DNA of 18,316 nucleotides from JAZKFR01 sp040386295 (GCA_040386295.1 JAZKFR010000031.1:1-18316); one strand, 5' to 3'. Shown: positions 1-7,817, numbered from the stretch's first letter. Program-made: numbers and translations. Notes: generated by a model from the sequence alone, not told the origin.

Positions 1-263
1 ATAACGATTAAAAATGATTTATGCAATGCGTCAGACTGAGCTATACCCTAACCTGGTGTCAGGTTGTTTGTATTAACTTTGTCATTTTCAGTTTCAGTGA
101 CACGCCGCCGCTTTATATGAATCGGCTAGGTCTTTGACGAAATACACGCAGATATTCCCGCGCGGAGTCAACGACGATGGTGCCACCGTGCCACCATAGA
201 AAAGTGCGGGACTTCTACTACTTGCGGATGACAACTAGGGGTCGTCTCAGAGTTGTGTGGCGC
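1..263. other. Gene-free left end of the accessory region
   Basis: I find no convincing gene between the window edge and the end of the antitoxin gene. Two small structures stand out. One is a short perfect inverted repeat near 52-67 (AACCTG, a 4-base loop, CAGGTT), a weak candidate for a terminator after the toxin-antitoxin pair. The other is a tandem 8-bp duplication, GTGCCACC twice at 180-195, whose outer bases ATGGTG (177-182) and CACCAT (192-197) can also pair. Neither has a run of T that would make a clear intrinsic terminator. Confidence 0.4.
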
Positions 264-599
264 CTATCCGACCACAACTTTGACCTGCTTCCCAACACGG
301 GCAAGCATATCTACCAGAGCATCGATCGTAAACTTGCCCGTTTTCTTGTTCACGACGTCCGATACGCGCGGCCGCGTGACGTGCAAAATCTCGGCTGCTT
401 CGCCTTGCTTAAGATGCGCCTCACTGATCCAAGAAGCTAACTCCCCCATCAGTTGCTCTTTGAGCGCCAAGGTATGGTCAATCCGCTCGCGCGACGCAGT
501 TTGGTAGCGCTGGGCGTCTTCGGGTGAAAAACCGAGTTCAGAAAACAGGTTGGCGCCTGGTTTGGTGACGTGCCGGACTTGAGTATCGATTTTATTCAT
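264..599 (-). CDS. HigA/XRE-type helix-turn-helix antitoxin
   Basis: This 111-residue protein is the likely antitoxin of a type II toxin-antitoxin pair and a DNA-binding autorepressor. Its C-terminal half is an XRE-type helix-turn-helix. Residues about 63-84 (LKQGEAAEILHVTRPRVSDV) form the two helices, followed by a stretch ending KFTIDALVDMLARVGKQV that is typical of HigA-like antitoxins of the HTH_37 type. The N-terminal 45 residues would contact the toxin. The ATG at 599 overlaps the toxin stop codon in an ATGA arrangement, so the two are translationally coupled. The order is toxin first, as in higBA loci. The frame is intact. Family assignment is firm; the exact antitoxin class is inferred from the neighbour. 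Confidence 0.82.
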   Translation of the reverse strand: MNKIDTQVRHVTKPGANLFSELGFSPEDAQRYQTASRERIDHTLALKEQLMGELASWISEAHLKQGEAAEILHVTRPRVSDVVNKKTGKFTIDALVDMLARVGKQVKVVVG

Positions 600-1063
600 T
601 TCGTTGTTTTCCTTTTCTGCACGATCGCACGATAACGAGCTTCGGCAATATCTTTGTCTTGCTTCGACGTGGCTTCAGTCTTCTTTTGAAAGCAATGCAA
701 GACGTAGATTGCTTCCTCGAACTTGGCCACGTACATTACCCGAAAAATTCCGGCTGCATCCCTGATGCGAATTTCGCGTGTCCCCTTCCCAACGTCATCA
801 AACGGCTTCCAGTTGTCTGGGTTCAGGCCGGCCTGAACCTTGCCAAGCTGAAAGCCGGCTTCGCGGCGCGGATCGTCCGGGAACTTGAGGAGATCGTCAT
901 GAGATGAGCCGAGCCATCGGATTTCTTTATCGTCATTCGTTGTATCAAATTTTATACACTTGCCTCGGTTTGCGCAAGAGCAGGAAACCTCCGTTTTATT
1001 GCCTGGTGCTACCGTGAGGATGGCGCTGTCGAGCACTACATCTTGTGTTTCGGTCAGTCGCAA
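596..1063 (-). CDS. RelE/ParE-superfamily (phage Gp49-like, HigB-type) toxin; 5' end doubtful
   Basis: From about residue 46 this reads as a Gp49-like/HigB-type RelE-fold toxin, a family of ribosome-dependent mRNA endonucleases. Signature stretches are IRWLGSSHDDLLKFP (48-62), REIRIRDAAGIFRVMYVAKF (96-115) and the near-invariant YVLHCFQKKT (120-129), then a C-terminal helix with DKDIAEARY. The open frame runs 155 residues only if it begins at a TTG at 1063. The first 45 residues, with Cys28, Cys30 and Cys36, are foreign to the family, and no ribosome binding site precedes the TTG. A good promoter lies inside this extension, at 949-977. An ATG at 936-934 in another frame would give the expected short N-terminus after a one-base shift, so the gene may be frameshifted. 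The antitoxin gene overlaps its stop by four bases. Confidence 0.7.
   Translation of the reverse strand: MRLTETQDVVLDSAILTVAPGNKTEVSCSCANRGKCIKFDTTNDDKEIRWLGSSHDDLLKFPDDPRREAGFQLGKVQAGLNPDNWKPFDDVGKGTREIRIRDAAGIFRVMYVAKFEEAIYVLHCFQKKTEATSKQDKDIAEARYRAIVQKRKTTK
949..977 (-). promoter_or_regulatory. Candidate sigma70 promoter for the toxin-antitoxin pair
   Basis: On the minus strand TTGCGC (977-972) and TAAAAT (954-949) are separated by 17 bases, a good match to sigma70 spacing. It lies inside the long TTG-initiated toxin frame, which suggests that transcription, and hence translation, normally starts downstream of that TTG. The predicted start of the RNA would be only a few bases before the ATG at 936. 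Confidence 0.4.
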
Positions 1064-1168
1064 TTAATTTGAGCTGAGAACAGCGCTGATTGCGAGCAGG
1101 GCGTTTTCAATTGCAAGCCATTACAACTAGGCGGCGACGGGAATCACGCAAACATCAGCAGCACGCCA
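1064..1168. other. Short spacer between integrase 3' end and toxin region
   Basis: This roughly 105-bp stretch separates the integrase stop from the toxin frame. I see no gene, no clear terminator and no copy of the tRNA 3' end in it. Confidence 0.3.
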
Positions 1169-2266
1169 TCAGCCCAATTTTTTTGCTAGATCTTCTGCAC
1201 GTGGATGGTAATACCGCTTGAGCATCTGCAAATCCTTGTGCCCTGTCACACTCGACAACTCAAGAATGTTCGATAGTTTTTCAGCGATTCTGCTGGTCGC
1301 CTCGTGCCGTAGGTCGTGATACGTCAGATCCTGAAGAAAGCCAGGATCAAGGATTTCCCCTGCCCTTTTACAATCTTTTTCGTAATCTTTCCGCGCACGA
1401 ACAAGCGCCCACTGCCATGCAATTTTCAACGCATTCTGCGTCGTGGGAAATACTCGACCGTCGATTGATCGCGGCAATTCACGCAGGATAGAAACCGCCT
1501 TGCAAGACAACGGCACCGTGCGTGCGCCGCCATTTTTCGTTAGCGCCAGATGTGCGGTAGCCATATCCAAATCGATATTGCCCCACATCAGGGAGATAAT
1601 CTCTCCTTGGCGCATGGCCGTCTCCAGCGCAAGCTTCACATTCGGTGCCACCCAAGGGTTGCGTGTCCCTTCTACGAATTTACCACCTTCGTCCCGGCCA
1701 CCACTCTCAAGGGCTGCGATGAGGTATTACTCCTCGCTCGCACCGAGGCGCCGATTGCGTGCATTCTGAAATTTTGGACGGCTAACCAGAAGAAGCGGAT
1801 TCTCCGGCAGAGATATCCCCCATTCTCGGCGCGCTTGATCGACCACTTGTTGGAAAAGCCCCAGCTCGCGATGTACCGTCGCCGGGCTGACCAATTTGAT
1901 CTTCTTTTCGGAGTTGCCTTTCAGGCGCTCATCGCGGTATTTCGCAAAGTCTGTAGAGCTAAGACTCGCAAGAAACCGCAACGCCAGGGGATGGCGGTGC
2001 ATGGCTTTGAGACGTATAGACTCAGAACCCCCGCCTCGATGGGTCGGTGTAACTTCTTCAATGTAGCGATCAATGATCTGACCAAGCGTTGTCCGTTCTG
2101 CCTCTGCGCGACTGACAAAAACACCTCGAACCATTTCGGATTCGATGACAGCAGCCCACGCCTCTGCCTCGGATCTAGTGTTGAAGGTTTTAACCTGGGC
2201 CGGGAACCCTTTTTTGCGTACCTGGGTTTCCCACTGGTATTCGCCACGTTTGCGGATGGTTGCCAT
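1169..2266 (-). pseudogene. Tyrosine recombinase / phage-type integrase, interrupted by an in-frame TAA
   Basis: Reading from the ATG at 2266, this is a 365-codon integrase of the P4/lambda-like tyrosine recombinase family. Codon 180 is TAA (1729-1727). Both sides are in the same frame, so this is a nonsense mutation rather than a frameshift. The N-terminal arm-binding domain (MATIRKRGEYQWETQVRKKG) and the SAM-like core-binding domain (about 60-175) precede the stop. The catalytic domain after it keeps the whole R-K-HxxR-H-Y set: Arg219, Lys244, His317, Arg320, His343 and Tyr352 in full-frame numbering. The stop falls in the linker RLGASEE-stop-YLIAAL, where family members usually have a charged residue. 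A GTG at 1651 could start the C-terminal piece, but that piece would lack the core-binding domain. The gene sits beside tRNA-Pro and points away from it, the usual geometry for an integrase at its attachment site. It is probably inactive unless the stop is read through. Confidence 0.88.
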
Positions 2267-2381
2267 CCTCTACCTCGTTGTGATCACCGCAACGGCATTG
2301 TCGCAGAGGAGACTCGCTGTGGCAAAAACTAGGACACAATCCAAAAAAAGCGAAGAAAAATATTTAATCAATTGATTTTTA
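2267..2381. other. Integrase upstream region
   Basis: This 115-bp spacer lies between the integrase start and the tRNA 3' end. It contains a perfect 12-bp palindrome, AATCAATTGATT, at 2366-2377, close to the mature tRNA end. This could be part of the tRNA 3' trailer or a recombinase binding site. An A-rich tract (about 2340-2365) lies beside it. No gene is evident. Confidence 0.35.
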
Positions 2382-2458
<77 letters not shown>

Positions 2459-2523
2459 ATGCAAAAAAGGTGAAGCAAGAAAAGTACGAGAAACAACAAC
2501 GGCTTAAAAAACCAGTCACGACG

Positions 2524-3492
2524 CTAGGCGACCCTAGCCACCGCAAAGCCGGTCAATGCTAACAAAGAATCTTTATATTGGGAAGTCGGCAGCATTGCGA
2601 GCGCGGCTACTGCGAGATCCGCTTCTTCTTGCGCACGCTGACGCGCATATTCAAGCGCACCAGACGAACGAATCGCTGCCAAAACCAGTGGGAAATCATC
2701 GCGCCCGCCCTCTTTGATCGCACGACGCACCAAATTTGACTGCTCGGTAGTGCCATGCCGCATCACATAAATCAGCGGCAAAGTTGGTTTCCCTTCGGCC
2801 AAGTCGTCGCCTAGGTGCTTGCCCGTGTCGGCTTCGTCCCCTGAATAATCGAGCACGTCGTCGATCAACTGAAAAGCCGTTCCCAAATGCCGACCATAGA
2901 CCGTCATGCACGTTTCCTGTTCGGCTGAGGCACAACCCAAAATAGCCCCCAGTTGGGCAGCCGCTTCAAAAAGCTTAGCCGTTTTGTAGCGAATCACCTG
3001 TAGGTAGCGCGACTCATCGACATCAGGATCATGGCAGTTCATCAACTGTAGAACTTCGCCCTCAGCAATCACATTGGTCGCATCAGACAAAACCTGCATC
3101 ACACGCAAACTCTCAGCTTCGAGCATCATTTGAAATGCGCGCGAATAAAGAAAATCGCCCACCAGAACGCTCGCCGCATTACCAAAGACCGCATTCGCCG
3201 TCTGACGACCACGGCGCAAATGCGATTCATCCACCACGTCGTCATGCAGCAAAGTAGCGGTATGAATAAACTCGATCACTGCGGCCAGGGTGTAATGTTG
3301 CCGCCCTTGATAAGCGAAAGCACCGGCCACCAGCAGCACTAAGGCCGGACGCAAACGCTTGCCACCACTTTGCACAATGTATTCGGCGACCTGCCGCACT
3401 AAGACCACGTCAGAATTCAAACGAGCGCGAATAACAGCATCGACAGCCGTCATTTCAGAACTAATTAAGCGATAAAACTGCTCCATTTTCAC
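2524..3492 (-). CDS. ispB: Octaprenyl diphosphate synthase (trans-polyprenyl diphosphate synthase)
   Basis: This cytosolic enzyme condenses isopentenyl diphosphate onto an allylic primer to build the long side chain of ubiquinone. The 322-residue length is normal. Substrate-binding motifs are in order: GGKRLRP (43-49), the first Asp-rich motif DDVVD (84-88), a conserved KTA (170-172), the second Asp-rich motif DDVLD (211-215), and GDDLAEGKPTLPLIY after it. The longest frame starts at a GTG (3492); an ATG two codons later (3486) is an equally good start, and neither has a clear ribosome binding site. The gene is divergent from the EVE gene, and tRNA-Pro follows it. Polyprenyl chain length (eight units) is inferred from the proteobacterial family, not read from the sequence. 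Confidence 0.93.
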   Translation of the reverse strand: MKMEQFYRLISSEMTAVDAVIRARLNSDVVLVRQVAEYIVQSGGKRLRPALVLLVAGAFAYQGRQHYTLAAVIEFIHTATLLHDDVVDESHLRRGRQTANAVFGNAASVLVGDFLYSRAFQMMLEAESLRVMQVLSDATNVIAEGEVLQLMNCHDPDVDESRYLQVIRYKTAKLFEAAAQLGAILGCASAEQETCMTVYGRHLGTAFQLIDDVLDYSGDEADTGKHLGDDLAEGKPTLPLIYVMRHGTTEQSNLVRRAIKEGGRDDFPLVLAAIRSSGALEYARQRAQEEADLAVAALAMLPTSQYKDSLLALTGFAVARVA

Positions 3493-3598
3493 GGCACAAA
3501 GCCCCAGCAGAAAAACCCCGGAATCTTAGGCGTCGACTGCCCGCCAGTCAAGCTAAAGCAAACGCATGGATTAGACGCACAAACAATCGGTAAAGCTT

Positions 3599-3628
3599 TT
3601 GAACGCGAACGATAGGGCGCGATAGAAT
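3599..3628 (+). promoter_or_regulatory. Candidate sigma70 promoter for the EVE/transporter genes
   Basis: TTGAAC (3599-3604) and TAGAAT (3623-3628) are spaced by 18 bases in the 190-bp divergent region between ispB and the EVE gene. They point toward the EVE gene, whose TTG lies 55 bp downstream of the -10 box. Confidence 0.5.
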
Positions 3629-3682
3629 GCGCATCTTGCTTTCATCGACCTATTTAAAGGCAGCACAGCCGAGGAGACGCGC

Positions 3683-4159
3683 TTGAATTACTGGCTAATG
3701 AAATCTGAGCCTGCAGAGATCAGTATCGATGATCTGGCCGCACTCCCTAAGCAAAGCGTCGCTTGGTTTGGCGTGCGTAACTACCAAGCGAGAAACTTTA
3801 TGCGCGACCTGATGCGCCTTGGTGACGCGATTTTTTTCTATCACTCAAGTTGCGCCGAGCCTGGCATAGCCGGTATTTGTGAGGTCGCTTCCGGTGCTTA
3901 TCCCGACGCCACACAATTTGATCCGAAGAGCAAATACTTCGACAGCAAAGCGAGTGAGACAGCACCACGCTGGTTTAACGTGGATGTTCGTTTCGTCCGC
4001 AAGACGCGTTTAATTTCACTAGCAGAACTACGTAAGCACGCCGAGTCAGTCAGCGAACTGGCCAATATGCGCCTCTTGGCTCGCGGCAATCGTCTATCGA
4101 TCTTACCTATCAGCGAAAGCGAATGGCGCTTCATTACAGAGCATCTAATAGGCGAATAA
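3683..4159 (+). CDS. EVE-domain protein (thymocyte nuclear protein 1 / YtfB-like family)
   Basis: The whole 158-residue protein is a single EVE domain, a PUA-like fold proposed to recognise modified bases in nucleic acid. Family hallmarks are the opening YWLMKSEP (3-10), WFGVRNYQARNFMRD (28-42), the strand IFFYHSSCAEPGIAGICEV, the FDPKSKYFD stretch and the C-terminal RGNRLSILPISESEWRFI. The start is a TTG at 3683, supported by GAGGAG at 3671-3676 and by the fact that the family begins just before YWLMKSEP. Bacterial housekeeping copies usually stand alone, unlike EVE domains fused to restriction nucleases, so a defence role is not implied. The cellular role remains unproven in the family. Confidence 0.9.
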   Translation: MNYWLMKSEPAEISIDDLAALPKQSVAWFGVRNYQARNFMRDLMRLGDAIFFYHSSCAEPGIAGICEVASGAYPDATQFDPKSKYFDSKASETAPRWFNVDVRFVRKTRLISLAELRKHAESVSELANMRLLARGNRLSILPISESEWRFITEHLIGE

Positions 4160-4219
4160 AGCACACCGAGAGCAGCAAAAAGAACAGACAGAACAGACAA
4201 ACGCGGAGGCAAACTTTCA

Positions 4220-5023
4220 ATGAGCGCATATTTCGCCTACAGCCTACTAGGCTTATTCACAGGGTTCTTCGCTGGCATGCTTGGTGTTGGTGGCGGCCTG
4301 GTGATGGTGCCCACCTTAACGATGATTTTTGCTTTGCAAGCGGGTTTCCCCGCAAGCGAGATATTGCACTTAGCCCTCGGCACTTCAATGGCGACCATTG
4401 TGTTCACCTCGCTCTCTAGCTTGCGCACGCACCATCAGCATCAAGCCGTATTGTGGCCTGTGGTGTACCAAATTACCCCCGGCATTTTGTTTGGCACCCT
4501 GCTCGGCACTTTGATCGCAGCGAGCATACCGAGCAAACCGTTAGCTATATTTTTTACCTGTTTCGTCTGCTTTACCGCATTACAAATGAGCTTAAATATC
4601 AAACCCAAACCCGCGCGCGAACTGCCTGCCTGGCGGGGACTAATCTCGGTGGGAACAGGAATTGGTGCCTTATCTTCTTTGGTCGCCATCGGAGGGGGCG
4701 CCTTCACCGTGCCTTTTTTAACTTGGTGCAATGTGCGCGTACAAAATGCCATTGGCACCTCAGCCGCAATTGGCTTTCCCATTGCGCTGGGCGGGGCAAT
4801 GGGCTACGTTTTTAACGGTTGGGGGCATCACGATTTACCGGAGTGGAGCTTTGGTTACGTCTACTTCCCTGCGCTGATTTGGCTGGTTCCTACCAGCATG
4901 CTGACCGCCCCCCTGGGCGCACGTCTGGCGCATCGTTTGCCCGTGATCGTCTTGAAAAGAGTTTTTGCCGGCCTCTTAGTCTGCTTAGCAAGCAAAATGC
5001 TCTGGTCGTTACTGCAGGCATGA
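4220..5023 (+). CDS. TauE/SafE family membrane exporter (DUF81)
   Basis: This 267-residue inner-membrane protein has about eight hydrophobic segments and the internal duplication of the TauE/SafE family. A glycine-rich loop occurs once per half: GMLGVGGGLVMVPTL (near 20-34) and VAIGGGAFTVPFLTW (near 155-169). Members export sulfite, sulfoacetate or other small organic anions, or have unknown substrates; the substrate here cannot be read. The ATG at 4220 follows GGAGGC at a suitable distance. It is 60 bp after the EVE gene on the same strand. A 9-bp tandem repeat (AGAACAGAC twice, 4181-4198) lies in the gap. Confidence 0.9.
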   Translation: MSAYFAYSLLGLFTGFFAGMLGVGGGLVMVPTLTMIFALQAGFPASEILHLALGTSMATIVFTSLSSLRTHHQHQAVLWPVVYQITPGILFGTLLGTLIAASIPSKPLAIFFTCFVCFTALQMSLNIKPKPARELPAWRGLISVGTGIGALSSLVAIGGGAFTVPFLTWCNVRVQNAIGTSAAIGFPIALGGAMGYVFNGWGHHDLPEWSFGYVYFPALIWLVPTSMLTAPLGARLAHRLPVIVLKRVFAGLLVCLASKMLWSLLQA

Positions 5024-5091
5024 GCAAATAAAGGTGGCCAAGGCCGTAAGTTCAAATCAGAAGGTTAAGCCAATTTAGCGGAAGCGAAAAA

Positions 5092-6318
5092 ATGACTCAT
5101 ACAACGCCAGGCCAATCCACACATTGGCATAACACAGCAATGATTCTGTTTTTTGGTGGACTGATTCTGACCATCTCGATGGGAGTGCGACAAACAGCGG
5201 GGCTGTTTTTGCAACCGATGATCTTTACGCAAGGCTGGACACGCGAAATTTTTTCGTTCGCGATCGCCTTACAAAATCTCATCTGGGGGCTAGCCTCTCC
5301 TTTTGCTGGCGCACTGGCTGATCGCTACGGCGCCATGCGCACCTTAGTGGTGAGTAGTTTGTTATACGCCCTCGGCCTATTTCTAATGGCGCAGGCAGGG
5401 ACTCCCCTGGCGCTGGATTTCTCTGCAGGTTTATTGGTTGGGCTGGGGCTATCAGGCAGCACCTTTGCCGTCATCATGGGGGTCGTCGGTCGCCACACAG
5501 CAGTCGAAAAGCGCAGTTTCGCGCTAGGCATCGTGAGCGCATCCGGCTCCTTCGGCCAATTCGCGATGCTGCCGATTGGGCAAATGCTGATCAACCAATA
5601 CGGTTGGCAAGCCGCCTTGTTTCTGCTCGCTTGCGGCGTCGGGCTGATTGCGCCCCTCGCAGCCGGCTTCGCGAGTAAGGGATCGGCTCTCCGCCAAGGT
5701 GCGCAGTCGATCACGCAAGCACTCAGAGAAGCCAGTGGGCAACGCAGTTTTCACTATCTATTTTGGGGCTATTTCGTATGCGGTTTTCAGACCGCATTCA
5801 TCATGCTGCATCTCCCCTCTTTCGTTGTCGATTCAGGCTTTTCGGCCAACATCGGCATGGCTGCCGTCGCCTCCATCGGCCTTTTTAACATCATCGGCTC
5901 GCTCGGCTTTGGTTGGGCTGGCGGCAAATCCAGCAAAAAAGGCTTGCTCACCTTGATTTACGCGCTGCGTGGCATAGCGATTGCGATCTTCCTGAGTTTT
6001 CCCTTGTCCAACGTCTCGATTCTGATTTTTGCTGCGGTCATGGGTTTGCTCTGGCTAGGCACAGTCCCCTTAACAAACGGACTGATAGCGCAGATTTTTG
6101 GGGTGCAATACATGTCGATGCTGACCGGGATTGTTTTCTTAGGTCATCAAATGGGTAGTTTTTTAGGTGCCTGGCTTGGTGGACTTATCTACGACCAAAC
6201 AGGAAACTATCTACTGGCCTGGTTGCTGGCCATTTTTCTTTCAGTGCTGGCGGCTTTGCTCTCGTGGCCGATCAATGAACGTACGCTACTGCGCCAGCCT
6301 GTACTCGGTGCCACATGA
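5092..6318 (+). CDS. MFS transporter (major facilitator superfamily)
   Basis: This 408-residue protein has roughly twelve membrane segments in two six-helix halves, separated by a polar loop near 195-220 (KGSALRQGAQSITQALREAS). The MFS motif A between helices 2 and 3 appears as GALADRYGAMR, and the first half carries several glycine pairs of the antiporter-like type. The general layout resembles the monocarboxylate/oxalate-formate group of MFS proteins, as a weak guess; no substrate can be assigned. The gene lies 68 bp after the TauE/SafE gene. Its stop codon overlaps the ATG of a 53-residue membrane protein (ATGA at 6315-6318), which points to coupled expression. Confidence 0.87.
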   Translation: MTHTTPGQSTHWHNTAMILFFGGLILTISMGVRQTAGLFLQPMIFTQGWTREIFSFAIALQNLIWGLASPFAGALADRYGAMRTLVVSSLLYALGLFLMAQAGTPLALDFSAGLLVGLGLSGSTFAVIMGVVGRHTAVEKRSFALGIVSASGSFGQFAMLPIGQMLINQYGWQAALFLLACGVGLIAPLAAGFASKGSALRQGAQSITQALREASGQRSFHYLFWGYFVCGFQTAFIMLHLPSFVVDSGFSANIGMAAVASIGLFNIIGSLGFGWAGGKSSKKGLLTLIYALRGIAIAIFLSFPLSNVSILIFAAVMGLLWLGTVPLTNGLIAQIFGVQYMSMLTGIVFLGHQMGSFLGAWLGGLIYDQTGNYLLAWLLAIFLSVLAALLSWPINERTLLRQPVLGAT

Positions 6319-6476
6319 AGACAGAAAATAGCACCCAAGCTTTGCGCCTTATTCTCATAACAGCGGTCATAACAGCGCTAGCTACCCTGACGCTCAGCCT
6401 TTTTGGCCTGCTTTTTCTAGCTTATCAAGACCCTAGCTTGCTGCTTAATTTGGCGAATTTACGTTACTGCGCTTAA
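6315..6476 (+). CDS. Small single-pass membrane protein, overlaps the MFS gene
   Basis: A 53-residue frame begins at the ATG overlapping the MFS stop (ATGA). The protein has a short polar N-terminus (MKTENSTQAL), a hydrophobic segment of about 27 residues (RLILITAVITALATLTLSLF continuing to LLFLAY) and a short tail ending LANLRYCA. The single membrane span, coupling to a transporter and the hairpin 4 bases after its stop all favour a real gene. I do not recognise the family. A role as an accessory subunit or regulator of the transporter is possible but inferred only from position. Confidence 0.55.
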   Translation: MKTENSTQALRLILITAVITALATLTLSLFGLLFLAYQDPSLLLNLANLRYCA

Positions 6477-6479
6477 ACA

Positions 6480-6526
6480 GCAATCTGCTCCGCTATGCGC
6501 TCTTGATACGCAGCGGAGCAGATTGC
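6480..6526. terminator. Perfect 15-bp hairpin between convergent genes
   Basis: GCAATCTGCTCCGCT (6480-6494) and its exact complement AGCGGAGCAGATTGC (6512-6526) flank a 17-base loop in which GCG and CGC can also pair. The structure fills the gap between the plus-strand transporter operon (stop ends 6476) and the minus-strand EAL-HDOD gene (stop at 6531), about 4 bases from each. It is best read as a bidirectional terminator. A T-run is missing on both sides, so it may act partly as an RNA 3'-end protector. Confidence 0.65.
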
Positions 6527-6530
6527 GTGT

Positions 6531-7817
6531 TCAAGCGACAGCTGCTGACTCTTGCTGCAAACTGTTTGCCCAAACCATCGCTTCAGCGGTTGTTCTATAA
6601 ACCAATGAGACGCTCAGAGCCTGCAACATCGGTTGCCGCCATAGCGCATTTTTAACCGCAAAACGATCTGTTTTCTCTGTTGCCTCGACCAGCAGCAATA
6701 GCCTACCAAGCGCACCGCTATAAGCGCCGAGCGCATCAGCAATCGGCGGTGTCAAGGGGAGTTGCGCCAAAATTGATTTCATCGCAATTCCGAGCAAGGA
6801 AGGCATCAGAGAAATCAGCCCCGTAATGAAGGCCTGCTCTGACAAGTCTTTATTCTTATCGCTCAGTTGAGTAGCGAGCAATTCCATTAAACGCGCACGC
6901 GTCAACGCCAAGTGCAGCAAAGGATTGGCCTGCGCAGCAAGCGTGTTGTCGCCAATAAAAAACAAAACCTGCACCCAACGAATTAACTGACGTCGACCGA
7001 GAATCGTGATGGCTTGGCGCAAAGAGCTGATCTTTGTCGAACCTAAACCAGACGCTGCCGAGTTGCTTAAGCGCAGCAAATTGACGCTCAAGCCCGGCTC
7101 TTTCTTAAACACTGTCTCGATCTCCAGCAAATCCGCGTCCTTCATCAACAGAGAAAGTAGATCAAACAAGAGCAATTGGCTGGTGCTCAATTTCTTGCCG
7201 TCGATCAATGCTGCGTGGGCAAAATAATAGCCCTGAAACAAATCAAACCCCAGCTGCCGACAAAGCAGCATTTGCTCCGAGGTTTCAACATCAACCACCA
7301 GCATTTTCTTGCCCAAACCCTTAATTTGTTCGGCCAAAGCAGGGAGCGGCCTACCGTCAAGCTGACTCAGGCTAAGCTTAATAATTTCAACACAGCTCAG
7401 CATCAGTGCGTAGGCATCCGAGGTAGGCAATAACTGAAAATGCTCGTCCAACGCAAAAGTAAAGCCTAGCGAACGCAAATGCCGGCAGCGAGCGACGATA
7501 TCCGGCGTCATTTCCAAATTTTCAGGCAGCTCAAGAACGAGTTGATGACTGGGTAATTCTTCGATGATTTTGCTCAATAAGAATTCTTGATTGGTCTTGA
7601 TCAAGCCGCGATAGTGGCCAAGAACTTGGCCGACAGAGAGTGTTTTCTCCGCTTGCTTCGTAGCGCCAAGCTGCTGCTCAAGCAAGTCAGCTTCTTCAAG
7701 CGTTTTGAGATGGTCGCTACTCAAAAACAACTGGTAAGCAAGTAGCTTTTGCTCTCGGTCAACAATGGGCTGACGGCCAACAAACGTAGGGGACTTCTCG
7801 GAAGCGATAAGCATCAT
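6531..7817 (-). CDS. EAL-HDOD signalling protein with degenerate EAL domain
   Basis: This 428-residue cytosolic protein has a YuxH-like layout. An EAL-type domain spans about 12-205 (opening FVGRQPIVDREQKLLAYQL, ending FDLFQGYYFAHA), and an HDOD domain spans about 205-400 (LSVNLLRLSNSAASG, SLRQAITILGRRQLIRWVQV). The EAL domain lacks the catalytic signature: the EAL glutamate is replaced in AYQLFL (Gln29), and DDFG-type metal ligands read LDEHF (123-127). It is therefore unlikely to hydrolyse cyclic di-GMP and may bind it or only scaffold. HDOD domains are non-catalytic relatives of HD hydrolases found in signalling proteins. The ATG at 7817 is supported by the family N-terminus. The gene appears to be a single transcription unit. 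Confidence 0.9.
   Translation of the reverse strand: MMLIASEKSPTFVGRQPIVDREQKLLAYQLFLSSDHLKTLEEADLLEQQLGATKQAEKTLSVGQVLGHYRGLIKTNQEFLLSKIIEELPSHQLVLELPENLEMTPDIVARCRHLRSLGFTFALDEHFQLLPTSDAYALMLSCVEIIKLSLSQLDGRPLPALAEQIKGLGKKMLVVDVETSEQMLLCRQLGFDLFQGYYFAHAALIDGKKLSTSQLLLFDLLSLLMKDADLLEIETVFKKEPGLSVNLLRLSNSAASGLGSTKISSLRQAITILGRRQLIRWVQVLFFIGDNTLAAQANPLLHLALTRARLMELLATQLSDKNKDLSEQAFITGLISLMPSLLGIAMKSILAQLPLTPPIADALGAYSGALGRLLLLVEATEKTDRFAVKNALWRQPMLQALSVSLVYRTTAEAMVWANSLQQESAAVA

Noticed and set aside
177..440. Open frame of 87 codons on the plus strand
   Set aside because: It lies antisense to the antitoxin gene, has no ribosome binding site and no family features.
1550..2332. Long plus-strand frame of 260 codons opposite the integrase
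   Set aside because: It is a shadow of the integrase; its protein has no recognisable domain, while the minus strand encodes a clear recombinase.
2366..2377. 12-bp palindrome near the tRNA end as a recombinase core site
   Set aside because: Possible, but a single short AT-rich palindrome is common by chance, and no second copy was found in the window. Kept only as a note in the spacer.
3493..3682. Possible 6S RNA upstream of the EVE gene
   Set aside because: In some proteobacteria 6S RNA lies near related genes, so I looked for its long hairpin with a central bubble. The region is short and shows no such structure; it holds a promoter.
3683..4159. EVE domain as part of an anti-phage defence system
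   Set aside because: The domain stands alone, without a fused nuclease or restriction neighbours, and sits beside housekeeping and transport genes.
4181..4198. Tandem 9-bp repeat, two copies
   Set aside because: It is too short and only two copies; probably slippage in the spacer before the exporter gene.
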